Source: an uncultured Atopobium sp. | GTDB lineage: Bacteria; Actinomycetota; Coriobacteriia; Coriobacteriales; Atopobiaceae | Length of the DNA stretch: 64,000 nucleotides | NCBI GenBank assembly: GCA_938045565.1 | Contig: CALIAZ010000002.1 | Coordinates: forward strand, 62,001-126,000 | Direction of reading: 5' to 3' | Shown: piece after piece, positions 50,636-59,971 of the stretch | Numbering within the stretch: the first letter of the stretch is position 1 | How the letters are laid out: each line of letters starts with the position of its first letter | The notes under the pieces: model-generated | Told to the model about the DNA's origin: nothing | What the model saw: the letters and a program-made list of their open reading frames with translations, nothing else | Databases searched by the model: none | Program-made: the position numbers and the translations under genes

Positions 50636-51970
50636 ATGGAGACGTCAAAGAACATATCGGATAAAACCGCACGTAAATCGTGTGATTTTGAATGGCATGG
50701 TAAGGCTATTGGCCTTCTTGACCTAGATGCGTTTTTTGCGTCTGTAGAACAACTTGATCATCCTGAGTGGCGTGGAAAACCTGTAATTGTAGGTGGTTCT
50801 CCTCACAAACGAGGCGTTGTTTCAACCGCATCTTATGAAGCAAGAAAGTATGGCGTTCATTCTGCCATGCCTTCTGCTACTGCGGTAAGGCTTTGTCCTC
50901 ATGCAATTTGGACTTCCGGACGTTATGACAGATACTCAGAAATGAGTGCTCTTGTTATGGGTTTTCTCAAAGATGAAACTCCCCTTGTCGAACAAGTTTC
51001 TATTGATGAGGCATTTTTTGATATTACTCCTAGAAGATTTTCTAAAGAAAATCCTTTAGAAATTTGTAAGCGCATACAAAAGAAAGTTGCAGCGTTAGGC
51101 GTTACCTGTTCCATTGGTCTAGGAACAAATAAAACAATTGCCAAGATTGCTTCTGAGCAAGAAAAGCCTCGAGGTCTTACTGCGGTCTTTCCTGGTACAG
51201 AAGGCCGCTTTCTAGCTCCACTGCCTATTGAAGCAATGAGCGGCATTGGTCCTGCTATGGCAAAGACACTTCATCAGCAAGGAATTAAAACACTTGGAGA
51301 ACTCTCAAGAGCAGATGCAACGTATCTCACTTCCCTTGTTGGCAATACTGCCTCAAAGATGATTTTGCGTGCACAAGGAAAAGAAATTTCAGAGATTCAT
51401 GAAGCTGCTCAACCTCGCGATGTTAAGTCTGTTTCTAACGAGAGAACCTTTGAAACAGATTTGTTTGATAAACAAGAAATAGAAGAAGCCATCAGACACA
51501 TCTCTGGTGTTGTAGGCAGACGTCTTCGCAGAAAACAGTTACAAGGTTATACCGTAACGCTTAAGGTAAAAGCCTCTGCAACAGAGTCTCATACCGCTCA
51601 AAAAAGAATGTCTACTCCAACTGATGATGAACATCTCTTTGCAGAGATTGCCGTTGGCCTTCTTTCTACCATTTGGAAAGAAGGACAACCAGTAAGACTA
51701 CTTGGTGTTGGCGTTAGTTCATTTACAGATGAGACACAGAGCAAGCCAGTTCAAACGTCTCTTTTTGATCAATTTGAAGACACGTTTGATGAGGCAGCCT
51801 CTGGACCCACAGCAAAAAAGAAACCTCGGAGTGACTTACGTCATCTCTCCGAGGTAACCGATAAACTCAAAGATAAATTTGGTGCAGATGCTGTGCAGTA
51901 TGGTAGAGACCTACGCTTTGAACATCGCGTTTCTGACACCATGCCTACAGGCAAAAACGAGCAAATCTAG
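50636..51970 (+). CDS. dinB: DNA polymerase IV (Y family)
   Basis: Pol IV is an error-prone translesion polymerase. LLDLDAFFASVEQLDHPEWRGKPVIVGG and SIDEAFFDIT hold the catalytic acids; CSIGLGTNKTIAKIASEQEKP and the HhH region with GIGPAMAKTLHQQGI follow, then the little finger. It has 444 residues with a C-terminal extension of some 70 residues that may include a sliding-clamp motif (QTSLFDQF at about residue 376, matching QxxLF). It is one of two plus-strand genes and appears LexA-regulated and leaderless. Ends ten bases before the convergent rsfS. Confidence 0.95.
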   Translation: METSKNISDKTARKSCDFEWHGKAIGLLDLDAFFASVEQLDHPEWRGKPVIVGGSPHKRGVVSTASYEARKYGVHSAMPSATAVRLCPHAIWTSGRYDRYSEMSALVMGFLKDETPLVEQVSIDEAFFDITPRRFSKENPLEICKRIQKKVAALGVTCSIGLGTNKTIAKIASEQEKPRGLTAVFPGTEGRFLAPLPIEAMSGIGPAMAKTLHQQGIKTLGELSRADATYLTSLVGNTASKMILRAQGKEISEIHEAAQPRDVKSVSNERTFETDLFDKQEIEEAIRHISGVVGRRLRRKQLQGYTVTLKVKASATESHTAQKRMSTPTDDEHLFAEIAVGLLSTIWKEGQPVRLLGVGVSSFTDETQSKPVQTSLFDQFEDTFDEAASGPTAKKKPRSDLRHLSEVTDKLKDKFGADAVQYGRDLRFEHRVSDTMPTGKNEQI

Positions 51971-51980
51971 TACACCAGCA

Positions 51981-52457
51981 CTACTCAGTAGGATCAGCAG
52001 ATTCTGGAAGATTGTCTACCAGGTCATCCTCAGAAAGCTCAAAGGCTGGAGCCAACGCATCCTCTGGAAGATCAGCGTAAGGAATCTCAGAAGTCATAGC
52101 TCCCTCAATATCCAGCTCTACACGAGGAGCATCTGCCCAAAGTCGCTCAAGACGATAGTAAGACCTTACCTCAGGCTGGAATACGTGAACTACAACTGAA
52201 CCGTAATCAATCAGAATCCAATTAAGGCCGTCACGGCCCTCAGTAGAAATTGGACGAACGCCGCAATTTGCCGTGACCTTCTCGCGAACCTCATCAACAA
52301 TAGCGTCAGCCAAACGAGCATTTCCGCCGGTGCAGATAACAAAGTAATCGCAAACGTCACTGAGACCAGTGAGGTCAAGCACAAGAATATCTTCAGCTTT
52401 CTTTTGATCTGCAGCAATTGCAGCAGTCTTTGCAAGCTCAAGTGAAGTTACAGCCAT
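51981..52457 (-). CDS. rsfS: Ribosome silencing factor RsfS
   Basis: RsfS binds L14 and keeps the subunits apart in poor growth. The 158-residue protein shows DILVLDLTGLSDVCDYFVICTGGNARLADAIVDEV and GLNWILIDYGSVVVHVF, all typical. The C-terminal 40 residues are an acidic extension. It ends the obgE-nadD-yqeK-rsfS group and converges on dinB. Confidence 0.95.
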   Translation of the reverse strand: MAVTSLELAKTAAIAADQKKAEDILVLDLTGLSDVCDYFVICTGGNARLADAIVDEVREKVTANCGVRPISTEGRDGLNWILIDYGSVVVHVFQPEVRSYYRLERLWADAPRVELDIEGAMTSEIPYADLPEDALAPAFELSEDDLVDNLPESADPTE

Positions 52458-52486
52458 GAATTTCTCCGTTTTCTCATGTAGCCAGG

Positions 52487-53125
52487 CTACTTAGATGTCT
52501 TTTCAATCATCTCATTGTATAGGGCAATTGAGTTTGGATACAAATAACTTCTAGTAGAAATTACATACATCATAACGCCACAAAACGCCGTCTCATAAAG
52601 CTCATCAAGAGAACCGCCGTGTAAATATACCTCGCGCGCCTCTTCGACTGACTTGAAACTTGGTCGTAAAGGCTCAATAAGGTCAGCTACATACAAGATT
52701 TTGTCCAGCTTACTCATCTGACGGTCACCCGTAGTGTGTTTCTGAATAGCGCTGAGAATCTGCTCAGAGAGCCAAGGGTAGATGGCTGGTAGCGTTTTTG
52801 CGGCGAGAGGACCGTGCAAGAGTCCTACGATTTTCTGATATGGAGCTGCTGTCTGGATACGAAAGTGCTCTGCAAGTTCAATGGTTTCTGCATCTGGAAG
52901 AAGTTTCTCCCAATCATGCAAAATACCTGCCACACGAGCGCTAAACATATCTGCGCCATAGGCCTGCGCGAGGGTTTCTGCACAATGTCCAACAGAAATA
53001 GAGTGTGCAAAGCGCTTAGGATTCTTGTGGTGCATATGAGACTTCAGATCAGACTCAAGCTGATCAATGAGCGCCTGTTGTTCTGCGGTGTAGACAATAT
53101 CTTTTGCTATAAGTGTTCTTTCCAT
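52487..53125 (-). CDS. yqeK: HD-domain hydrolase YqeK (Ap4A hydrolase family)
   Basis: A 212-residue HD-superfamily protein; family members break down diadenosine tetraphosphate symmetrically to ADP. HSISVGHCAETLAQAYG, ARVAGILHDWEKLL with the HD pair, GLLHGPLAAK and KTHTTGD-like (KHTTGDRQMSKLDKILYVAD) are the signature blocks. It lies between nadD and rsfS, its normal place. About 100 bases with no gene precede it; I see no clear promoter there. Confidence 0.93.
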   Translation of the reverse strand: MERTLIAKDIVYTAEQQALIDQLESDLKSHMHHKNPKRFAHSISVGHCAETLAQAYGADMFSARVAGILHDWEKLLPDAETIELAEHFRIQTAAPYQKIVGLLHGPLAAKTLPAIYPWLSEQILSAIQKHTTGDRQMSKLDKILYVADLIEPLRPSFKSVEEAREVYLHGGSLDELYETAFCGVMMYVISTRSYLYPNSIALYNEMIEKTSK

Positions 53126-53229
53126 TATGTCCTACAAAGTTTTGAATCGAACCGCATATTTATCTGTTTGACACGGCCTTGCTACGAGCGTATATCAACC
53201 TGAGTAGTGGGTCGCTTTGGCTTGACCGC

Positions 53230-53916
53230 TTAATCGAGCGGTGTTGTATCGGCTCCGTAAAGGCCATGCTTATGAATGTAACCTGTGACTGCATCTGGAG
53301 TTAGATATCTAAGACTCTGACCTTTTTGGACTCTACTGCGCAAATAGCTTGATGAAATAGCCAGAGCTGGAACCTCAAGATAAGTTACTTTGAAGTCATA
53401 CGGTGAGTCAGCAATAACCTTTTGAGCACGGCTTAATTCATAACCAGGACGCGTTGCAGCAACAAAGTGAGCAAGTTCTGCTACCGTCTGCGCATCTTTC
53501 CACGTAACAATATCAGCAATTGCGTCTGCGCCGGTGATAAAGAAAAACTCAACGTTAGACGGGTATACCTTGCGCAATCTTCTGAGCGTATCAGCGGTGT
53601 ACGTGATGCCCTCATAATCCACCTCAAAGCGAGAAGCAACAAAATGAGGATTATCTGAAGTTGCTAGAAGCGTCATAGAGTAACGGTCTTCTCCCCTAGT
53701 AACTCCCTTGTTTTGTTTAAACGCAGGACGTCCAGCAGGCATAAAGACAACCACATCAAGGCTTAGGTCATCATATGCCTGTTCTGCAGCTACCAGGTGG
53801 CCGTTATGAATGGGATCAAAGGTTCCACCCATGATTCCCAAACGGTACGTACGATTTTTATCCTGTCCCAGACGAGGCAGGCCAGGGTGCATGTTATTTA
53901 AGACGTCAACTGCCAT
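53230..53916 (-). CDS. nadD: Nicotinate-nucleotide adenylyltransferase
   Basis: NadD adenylates nicotinate mononucleotide in NAD synthesis. GIMGGTFDPIHNGHLVAAEQA (HxGH type) starts the fold at about residue 27 and ISSSYLRSRVQKG is the second motif. The product is 228 residues with about 25 extra N-terminal residues; a later start is possible but no better ribosome site is seen. It starts four bases after obgE. Confidence 0.95.
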   Translation of the reverse strand: MAVDVLNNMHPGLPRLGQDKNRTYRLGIMGGTFDPIHNGHLVAAEQAYDDLSLDVVVFMPAGRPAFKQNKGVTRGEDRYSMTLLATSDNPHFVASRFEVDYEGITYTADTLRRLRKVYPSNVEFFFITGADAIADIVTWKDAQTVAELAHFVAATRPGYELSRAQKVIADSPYDFKVTYLEVPALAISSSYLRSRVQKGQSLRYLTPDAVTGYIHKHGLYGADTTPLD

Positions 53917-53919
53917 ACA

Positions 53920-55437
<1,518 letters not shown>

Positions 55438-56187
55438 TTATGAGATCACGAGGATAGCAATAATTACTGCAACGCCAAGAATCATCAAAGCAAAGTCTGA
55501 TGGAGCCAAAGGATAGCGTTTAAATGCAGATGAAGCATTCCTTAGATAGAAACCTCGCTGCTCAGCCGCAAGTGCTGAAGCATCAGCCTTTTTAACCGAG
55601 CTTACCAACAAAGGGACAATCAAAGGCATGGTGAGCTGGAGTTTCTTAATTGGGTTTTTGGTATCAAACTCAACACCACGAGCCATCTGAGCCTCCATGA
55701 TGTGGTTCATCTCGGAAGCAAAGACAGGCACAAAGCGCAAAACCGTTGCAATGGTAAATGCATAAGGATATGGAACATGCACAACTTCTACCAGCGCATT
55801 CATCAGATCTTCTACACGCATCAGCGAGAGCATAGAAAGCAGCGGCAGCGCAAGCGCGATTGTTTTGAGAGCAACGTTAAAACCGCGCTCCAAACCACCT
55901 ACCGTGATGCATAAAAAGAGCACTTGACCAGCAGGGGCAACCAGCGTCTGCACCACGCACAAGATAAGACCTAAAACGGCAAAGCCAAATACCAGCTTAA
56001 AAGTCTTCTGAGCGTTCTGTGAGACAACTCCCACAAGAATGGTGAGCGCGAGCACCGCAAGTACCTCAAGCGTTCCCTGCGCAGCAAAAGCGGCTATAAA
56101 AAGTTCAAGCGCAAATACAAGCTTGGCCACGGGATTTGCTTTATGAAGGAAGCTTGTTCCTTCGGTGTAATCAATAACACTACCCAC
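55438..56187 (-). CDS. ecfT: ECF transporter T component
   Basis: The membrane coupling subunit of an energy-coupling-factor importer. The 249-residue protein has about five membrane segments, the conserved GTSFLHKANPVAKLV near the N-terminus and coupling-helix motifs AQMARGVEFD and AEQRGFYLRNA, which match the two Ala-Arg-Gly-like motifs. I take the GTG at 56187, since AAGGAGG lies six bases upstream; the ATG at 56205 would overlap the ATPase gene by 26 bases and use the ribosome site as coding sequence. It overlaps the ATPase stop by eight bases, so it is translated with it. Confidence 0.92.
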   Translation of the reverse strand: MGSVIDYTEGTSFLHKANPVAKLVFALELFIAAFAAQGTLEVLAVLALTILVGVVSQNAQKTFKLVFGFAVLGLILCVVQTLVAPAGQVLFLCITVGGLERGFNVALKTIALALPLLSMLSLMRVEDLMNALVEVVHVPYPYAFTIATVLRFVPVFASEMNHIMEAQMARGVEFDTKNPIKKLQLTMPLIVPLLVSSVKKADASALAAEQRGFYLRNASSAFKRYPLAPSDFALMILGVAVIIAILVIS

Positions 56188-58105
56188 GAGGAGCCTCCTT
56201 ACCATTCAGCGTTGCCGCAATACGAGCAATCTCAAACTGATGCTGCAATGCCTCAAGCACCTCGGAAGCGTTGTTAAGCCCAGCAAATGACGGATCTACG
56301 TGGGCGCCTGCAAGCTTTGACAGCTGAATCATCTGAGGAGCCTCAACGTACGCTTCCTTCAAAACCTCATCTGTCGAGAAGATCTGTGTAACTTCCCCAT
56401 CGTCTAACACGCTACCATGTGCCATAACGACAATTCTTGTGGCAAAGTCCAGCACAACCTCCATGTCATGGCAAACCATAAGAACTACACAGCCCTTCTC
56501 GCACAGTGATTTGACCATATTCATGACCTGCATACACTCTTTGTAATCCAGTCCGGATGTTGGCTCATCAAGCACAAGAATATCTGGCTCACAGGCAACT
56601 ACGGATGCAAGCGCAACCATCTGACGCTGACCGCGAGAAAGCATGAACGGTGACGCCTCTGCATCTAGTCCCATACGCTCAATTACTTCTAGCGCCTTGC
56701 ATCGGGCATCCTCTGCAGATACACCCTTGAGCTCAAGACCAAACACAATCTCCTCAAGGACGCTCTCTTTACAGATCTGGTAATCGGGATTTTGGAACAG
56801 CGTTGAAACATGCTGAGCAATCTGCGACGTCTTCCAATCCTTGCATGAGGCACCCTTAATATGAATGTCTCCCGATCGAGGACGCAACAAGCCATTTACC
56901 AGCTTAGTCAAAGTGGTTTTGCCGGCGCCGTTTTGACCGACGAGTGCCACAAGCTCACCAGGGTGCAGACTAAGAGAAACACGCTCTACGCCATCAGTAC
57001 TATCCTGATATTTAAAGGTGGCGTCGATAACGTCAAGAACAGACTGGATACTAGGCTGCTCAACGTCTTGAAGAACACCAATCCTGTCAAATGGTCCGCT
57101 CGATTCAACAACCACTGGACCATCTATTTTTGGAAGATATGTCTCCCCTGCTAGCTCAACACCGTCAGTAGCTAATGGTTGAGAGCCCTCTATAAGGGAA
57201 ATGCTGCGATGCTGAAGCGCACCTACACAGCACACAAGCTGCTTGGCGGCTAACTGAACTGACAGTGCGGTTTCATCGCAGACAGCCTGATAAGCCTCAC
57301 TGAGAAGGTGAGCGTATTCCACTTGATGCGAGATCTCGTGGACACCCTTTGAGACGCGCACGCAACGAGGAACGTCAACACCAACCTCTTGCAGCAAATC
57401 TACCTGTGAGAATACTTCCTCACCGCTGCCAAAAGCGCACATGGTACCCTTGTCCATAACGGCAATCTTTGAGCAATACTTGGCGAGAAGACCTACTTTT
57501 TGCTCAATCACCACAACCGTAATTCCTTTGGTTTTGTTGAGCTCTAAAAGCGTCTGAAAGATTAACTCAGACGACGTTGGATCCAAAGCAGCTGTTGGCT
57601 CATCTAGTACCATAACCTGTGGCTGAAGCGCCAAAAGTGCTGCTATAGCAACCTTTTGCTTCTGTCCACCAGAAAGAGAGGCAATCTCTCTAAAGCGAAG
57701 GTTGACAATACCAACTGTCTCTAGAGCATAGGTAATGCGCTCTGGAATCTCTGCATGAGGAACTGCAAAGTTCTCGAGACCAAAAAGAAGTTCATCCTCA
57801 ACAATTGAAGCAACCATCTGCGCGTTGATATCCTGGGTTACAGAACCCACAATCTTAGAGATATCAGTTAAGGCAACCGTACAGGTATCCATTCCAGAGA
57901 CAAGAATCTTGCCAAAGAAATTGCCTCTAAAGTGATGAGGAATGGCACCAGAGAGTGCAAGAGCAAGCGTAGACTTACCTGCACCAGAAGGGCCAACAAT
58001 ACCTACAAAGTCACCTTCCTGAACACTCAGCGATAGCTCATTAAGAGCACGTACCGAGCTATCAGGATAGCTGTATGACACAGATTGAACTTCAATAATA
58101 GACAC
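56180..58105 (-). CDS. ECF transporter fused double ATPase (EcfA-EcfA')
   Basis: A 641-residue protein with two full ABC ATPases in one chain. The first (residues 1-240) has GPSGAGKST, SLSGGQKQK and VLDEPTAALD; the second (about 365-600) has GQNGAGKTT, LSRGQRQM and VLDEPTSGLD. A 110-residue linker lies between. In most ECF systems the two ATPases are separate chains EcfA and EcfA'. It starts at a GTG with GGAG at six bases. Flanked by the S and T components, it forms with them a complete dedicated (group I) ECF importer. Confidence 0.93.
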   Translation of the reverse strand: MSIIEVQSVSYSYPDSSVRALNELSLSVQEGDFVGIVGPSGAGKSTLALALSGAIPHHFRGNFFGKILVSGMDTCTVALTDISKIVGSVTQDINAQMVASIVEDELLFGLENFAVPHAEIPERITYALETVGIVNLRFREIASLSGGQKQKVAIAALLALQPQVMVLDEPTAALDPTSSELIFQTLLELNKTKGITVVVIEQKVGLLAKYCSKIAVMDKGTMCAFGSGEEVFSQVDLLQEVGVDVPRCVRVSKGVHEISHQVEYAHLLSEAYQAVCDETALSVQLAAKQLVCCVGALQHRSISLIEGSQPLATDGVELAGETYLPKIDGPVVVESSGPFDRIGVLQDVEQPSIQSVLDVIDATFKYQDSTDGVERVSLSLHPGELVALVGQNGAGKTTLTKLVNGLLRPRSGDIHIKGASCKDWKTSQIAQHVSTLFQNPDYQICKESVLEEIVFGLELKGVSAEDARCKALEVIERMGLDAEASPFMLSRGQRQMVALASVVACEPDILVLDEPTSGLDYKECMQVMNMVKSLCEKGCVVLMVCHDMEVVLDFATRIVVMAHGSVLDDGEVTQIFSTDEVLKEAYVEAPQMIQLSKLAGAHVDPSFAGLNNASEVLEALQHQFEIARIAATLNGKEAPRG

Positions 58106-58140
58106 AGTGTTCTCCAGGAAATATGTGCGTATCTAAGAAC

Positions 58141-58734
58141 TTATCGGCCCAAAACCTTCTTAAGAGGAGCCGCAAGAACCTGAACAACAATAGCATTAAA
58201 GAATGCAGTTCCCACGATGACAGGAAGCATTACGTAGAAAAGCTCAATAGTTGCACCCTTGGCTGGAATAGCAATGGCAGCAAAGATAAGACCAGAGATA
58301 AGAGTGGTTACAAAAGAGCCAATTGCAGGCATTGCTGGCTTATCTGCAAGAGCGGACTTTGTAAAGGCAAACATAACAAGTGAAGCAACGCCCTCTGCAA
58401 CAAAATCAGCACCAGGAACAGTAGTGGTTAGCTGAATAACGGTAGCTGCGATAAGACCAATAACCAGGCTCTGAATAGCATTTGGCTTAAGCAAAAGGAT
58501 TGCCAGGCAGAACGAAGAAATGATGAACTCTGGACCAATTCCAATAGCACTAATTGCCTTACCAACGGTCAGGTTAAGAATAAAACCAGCAGCAATAAGA
58601 ACGGCGACAAGAACAAGAGAAGTGACATCCAAAACACCTGCAGACTTTGAAACAGCAACAACACGTGGTGCTTGCTCAGCAGATCCTGTCTCTGTACCTG
58701 TAGCGTTGGTCTCATTAAGATTCTCTGTAGACAT
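58141..58734 (-). CDS. ECF transporter substrate-binding (S) component, probable tryptophan
   Basis: A 197-residue integral membrane protein with a 40-residue polar N-terminus and about six membrane segments, size and layout of an ECF S component; the following genes encode the matching ATPases and T component. The start ATG at 58734 has an AAAGGAG site at five bases. Sequence alone does not tell the ligand. The leader upstream carries three Trp codons and a terminator, so tryptophan or a closely linked compound is the likely substrate (inference from regulation). Fits the general idea of TrpP-like uptake. Confidence 0.85.
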   Translation of the reverse strand: MSTENLNETNATGTETGSAEQAPRVVAVSKSAGVLDVTSLVLVAVLIAAGFILNLTVGKAISAIGIGPEFIISSFCLAILLLKPNAIQSLVIGLIAATVIQLTTTVPGADFVAEGVASLVMFAFTKSALADKPAMPAIGSFVTTLISGLIFAAIAIPAKGATIELFYVMLPVIVGTAFFNAIVVQVLAAPLKKVLGR

Positions 58735-58826
58735 ACAAACTCCTTTAACGCAAAACAAAAAACAAACAAAAAACTTTCAACTAAACGGGTTTCTCGCCAT
58801 CCGGATTTAGCAAGAAACGTACGCAC

Positions 58827-58857
58827 AAAAAAAGGCTCTCGGTCACCCGAGAGCCTC
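58827..58857 (-). terminator. Attenuator terminator before the ECF operon
   Basis: A perfect 10-bp stem AGGCTCTCGG/CCGAGAGCCT (58833-58856) with loop TCAC and seven Ts on the minus strand. It lies 23 bases below the leader-peptide stop. The sequence at 58887-58893 is complementary to 58839-58845 over seven bases and could act as anti-terminator. Confidence 0.85.
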
Positions 58858-58879
58858 TAAATGCGTATGCAGAAGCAAC

Positions 58880-58942
58880 TCATCGCTGACCGAAGAAAGA
58901 CAAGTTGTTCCACCACCACTGCTGAGTGCATGTAGCGCGCAT
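58880..58942 (-). CDS. Trp-rich leader peptide (20 residues, WWW)
   Basis: A 20-codon frame with ATG at 58942, TGA at 58880-58882 and a strong GGGAGGAGG ribosome site seven bases before. Residues 9-11 are three tandem tryptophans (TGG codons at 58910-58918), a composition expected once in very many random peptides. Directly behind it are a rho-independent terminator and the ECF transporter. This is the form of a trp-type attenuator: stalling at the Trp codons when charged tRNA-Trp is scarce should favour antitermination. Not in any standard gene call because of its size. Confidence 0.85.
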   Translation of the reverse strand: MRATCTQQWWWNNLSFFGQR

Positions 58943-58982
58943 GATATGTCCTCCTCCCAAAAGCGTAAATTGCAATGTAAGA

Positions 58983-59013
58983 AGAATACCATTACTTAGT
59001 CTGATTGTGTTAA
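58983..59013 (-). promoter_or_regulatory. Promoter of the ECF leader
   Basis: Minus strand: TTAACA (59008-59013), 19 bases, and an extended -10 TGGTATTCT ending at 58983. It precedes the leader-peptide ribosome site by about 25 bases. Confidence 0.6.
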
Positions 59014-59079
59014 GAAATACATTAAGAAACAAATTAGAAACTGTGAACGGTAAGCGGCAAGACAAAATACCGCGAGAAA

Positions 59080-59105
59080 CAAAAAGGGGTCCCGAAGGAC
59101 CCCTT
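59080..59105 (-). terminator. Terminator downstream of rpmA
   Basis: A 9-bp stem AAGGGGTCC/GGACCCCTT with loop CGAA (plus strand), followed by five Ts on the minus strand. It ends the rplU-rpmA transcript. Confidence 0.95.
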
Positions 59106-59132
59106 GAATGAACTGTGGATGTTCAAGAAAAC

Positions 59133-59387
59133 CTATGCCTCAGCAGCAACGACGTTAACGACGTGCTTAGCACCCTTCTTGAACTCAACAACACCATCGC
59201 AAAGTGCAAAGAGAGTGTCATCCTTGCCGCGACCAACGTTTACGCCAGGAGTGATGTGAGTACCACGCTGACGAATGATAATCTGGCCAGCCTTGATTGC
59301 CTGACCACCGTAAATCTTAACGCCAAGGCGCTGTGCTTGTGAGTCGCGACCATTGCGGGAAGAGCCGAGACCTTTCTTGTGTGCCAT
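59133..59387 (-). CDS. rpmA: 50S ribosomal protein L27
   Basis: L27 reaches the peptidyl transferase centre. The sequence starts [23 protein letters not shown], without the cleaved N-terminal extension present in Firmicute L27, so no Prp protease is needed. It has 84 residues. It is 38 bases below rplU. Confidence 0.97.
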   Translation of the reverse strand: MAHKKGLGSSRNGRDSQAQRLGVKIYGGQAIKAGQIIIRQRGTHITPGVNVGRGKDDTLFALCDGVVEFKKGAKHVVNVVAAEA

Positions 59388-59425
59388 AAATGCTACCTGC
59401 CTATCTCAATATCAGAAGTGACTAA

Positions 59426-59776
59426 TTACTCTGCAGACTCGTCGGATGCCTTAGCAGCAGCCTTACGAGCGGTAGGGAGCGCGGTAACCTTCAGCTTAGT
59501 AAGGTTCTGACGGTGACCGTTGGCGCGGTGATAGCGCTTACGCTTGTGGAACTTGAAGACGAGGACCTTCTTGTCCTTGTACTGCTCCAGAACCTCACAG
59601 GTAACCTTCTTAGAGGAAAGAGTGGCAGCGTCAGCAACAACCTTCTTGCCGTCGTTAAGCATAAGAACATCAAGCTTTACCTTATCGCCAGGCTGCGCAT
59701 CAAGCTTCTCGACGCTGATTACGTCGCCCTTGGCAACCTTATACTGCTTGCCACCAGTTGCTACGATTGCGTACAT
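59426..59776 (-). CDS. rplU: 50S ribosomal protein L21
   Basis: L21 is shown by YAIVATGGKQYKVAKGDVISVEKL and FKHKRKRYHRANGHRQNLT-like C-terminal sequence. It has 116 residues including a 20-residue Ala/Ser/Glu tail. In most genomes obgE follows rpmA directly; here the ECF operon is inserted between. Confidence 0.97.
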   Translation of the reverse strand: MYAIVATGGKQYKVAKGDVISVEKLDAQPGDKVKLDVLMLNDGKKVVADAATLSSKKVTCEVLEQYKDKKVLVFKFHKRKRYHRANGHRQNLTKLKVTALPTARKAAAKASDESAE

Positions 59777-59832
59777 GTGTGTAACCCTTCATTGCTGATT
59801 CTTGCAACGATTAATACTATCTTTGCATTTCT

Positions 59833-59957
59833 GAAGATCCGAGCAAAGATCTTCGCCGCCGTGACCTGTGGCATCCGCGGGAAACTGTCGGTGTCCCATG
59901 TCCCTCGGCGAGAAACACAACTCGAAATAGTCTACTGCATATTTCAGAAAATTCCAA
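59833..59957 (-). promoter_or_regulatory. rplU promoter and hairpin leader
   Basis: Minus strand: -35 TTGGAA (59952-59957), 17 bases, -10 TAGACT (59929-59934). The leader of about 145 bases contains GAAGATC/GATCTTC (59833-59854) and one copy of the dispersed GGCGAGAA word (59907-59914). L21 leaders are known regulatory RNAs in Firmicutes; whether this one is related is not clear. Confidence 0.55.
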
Positions 59958-59971
59958 GACAAAACTACATG

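Noticed and set aside
53227..53244. ACCGCT/AGCGGT hairpin at the nadD stop as terminator
   Set aside because: Six base pairs and no T-run follow it; probably chance.
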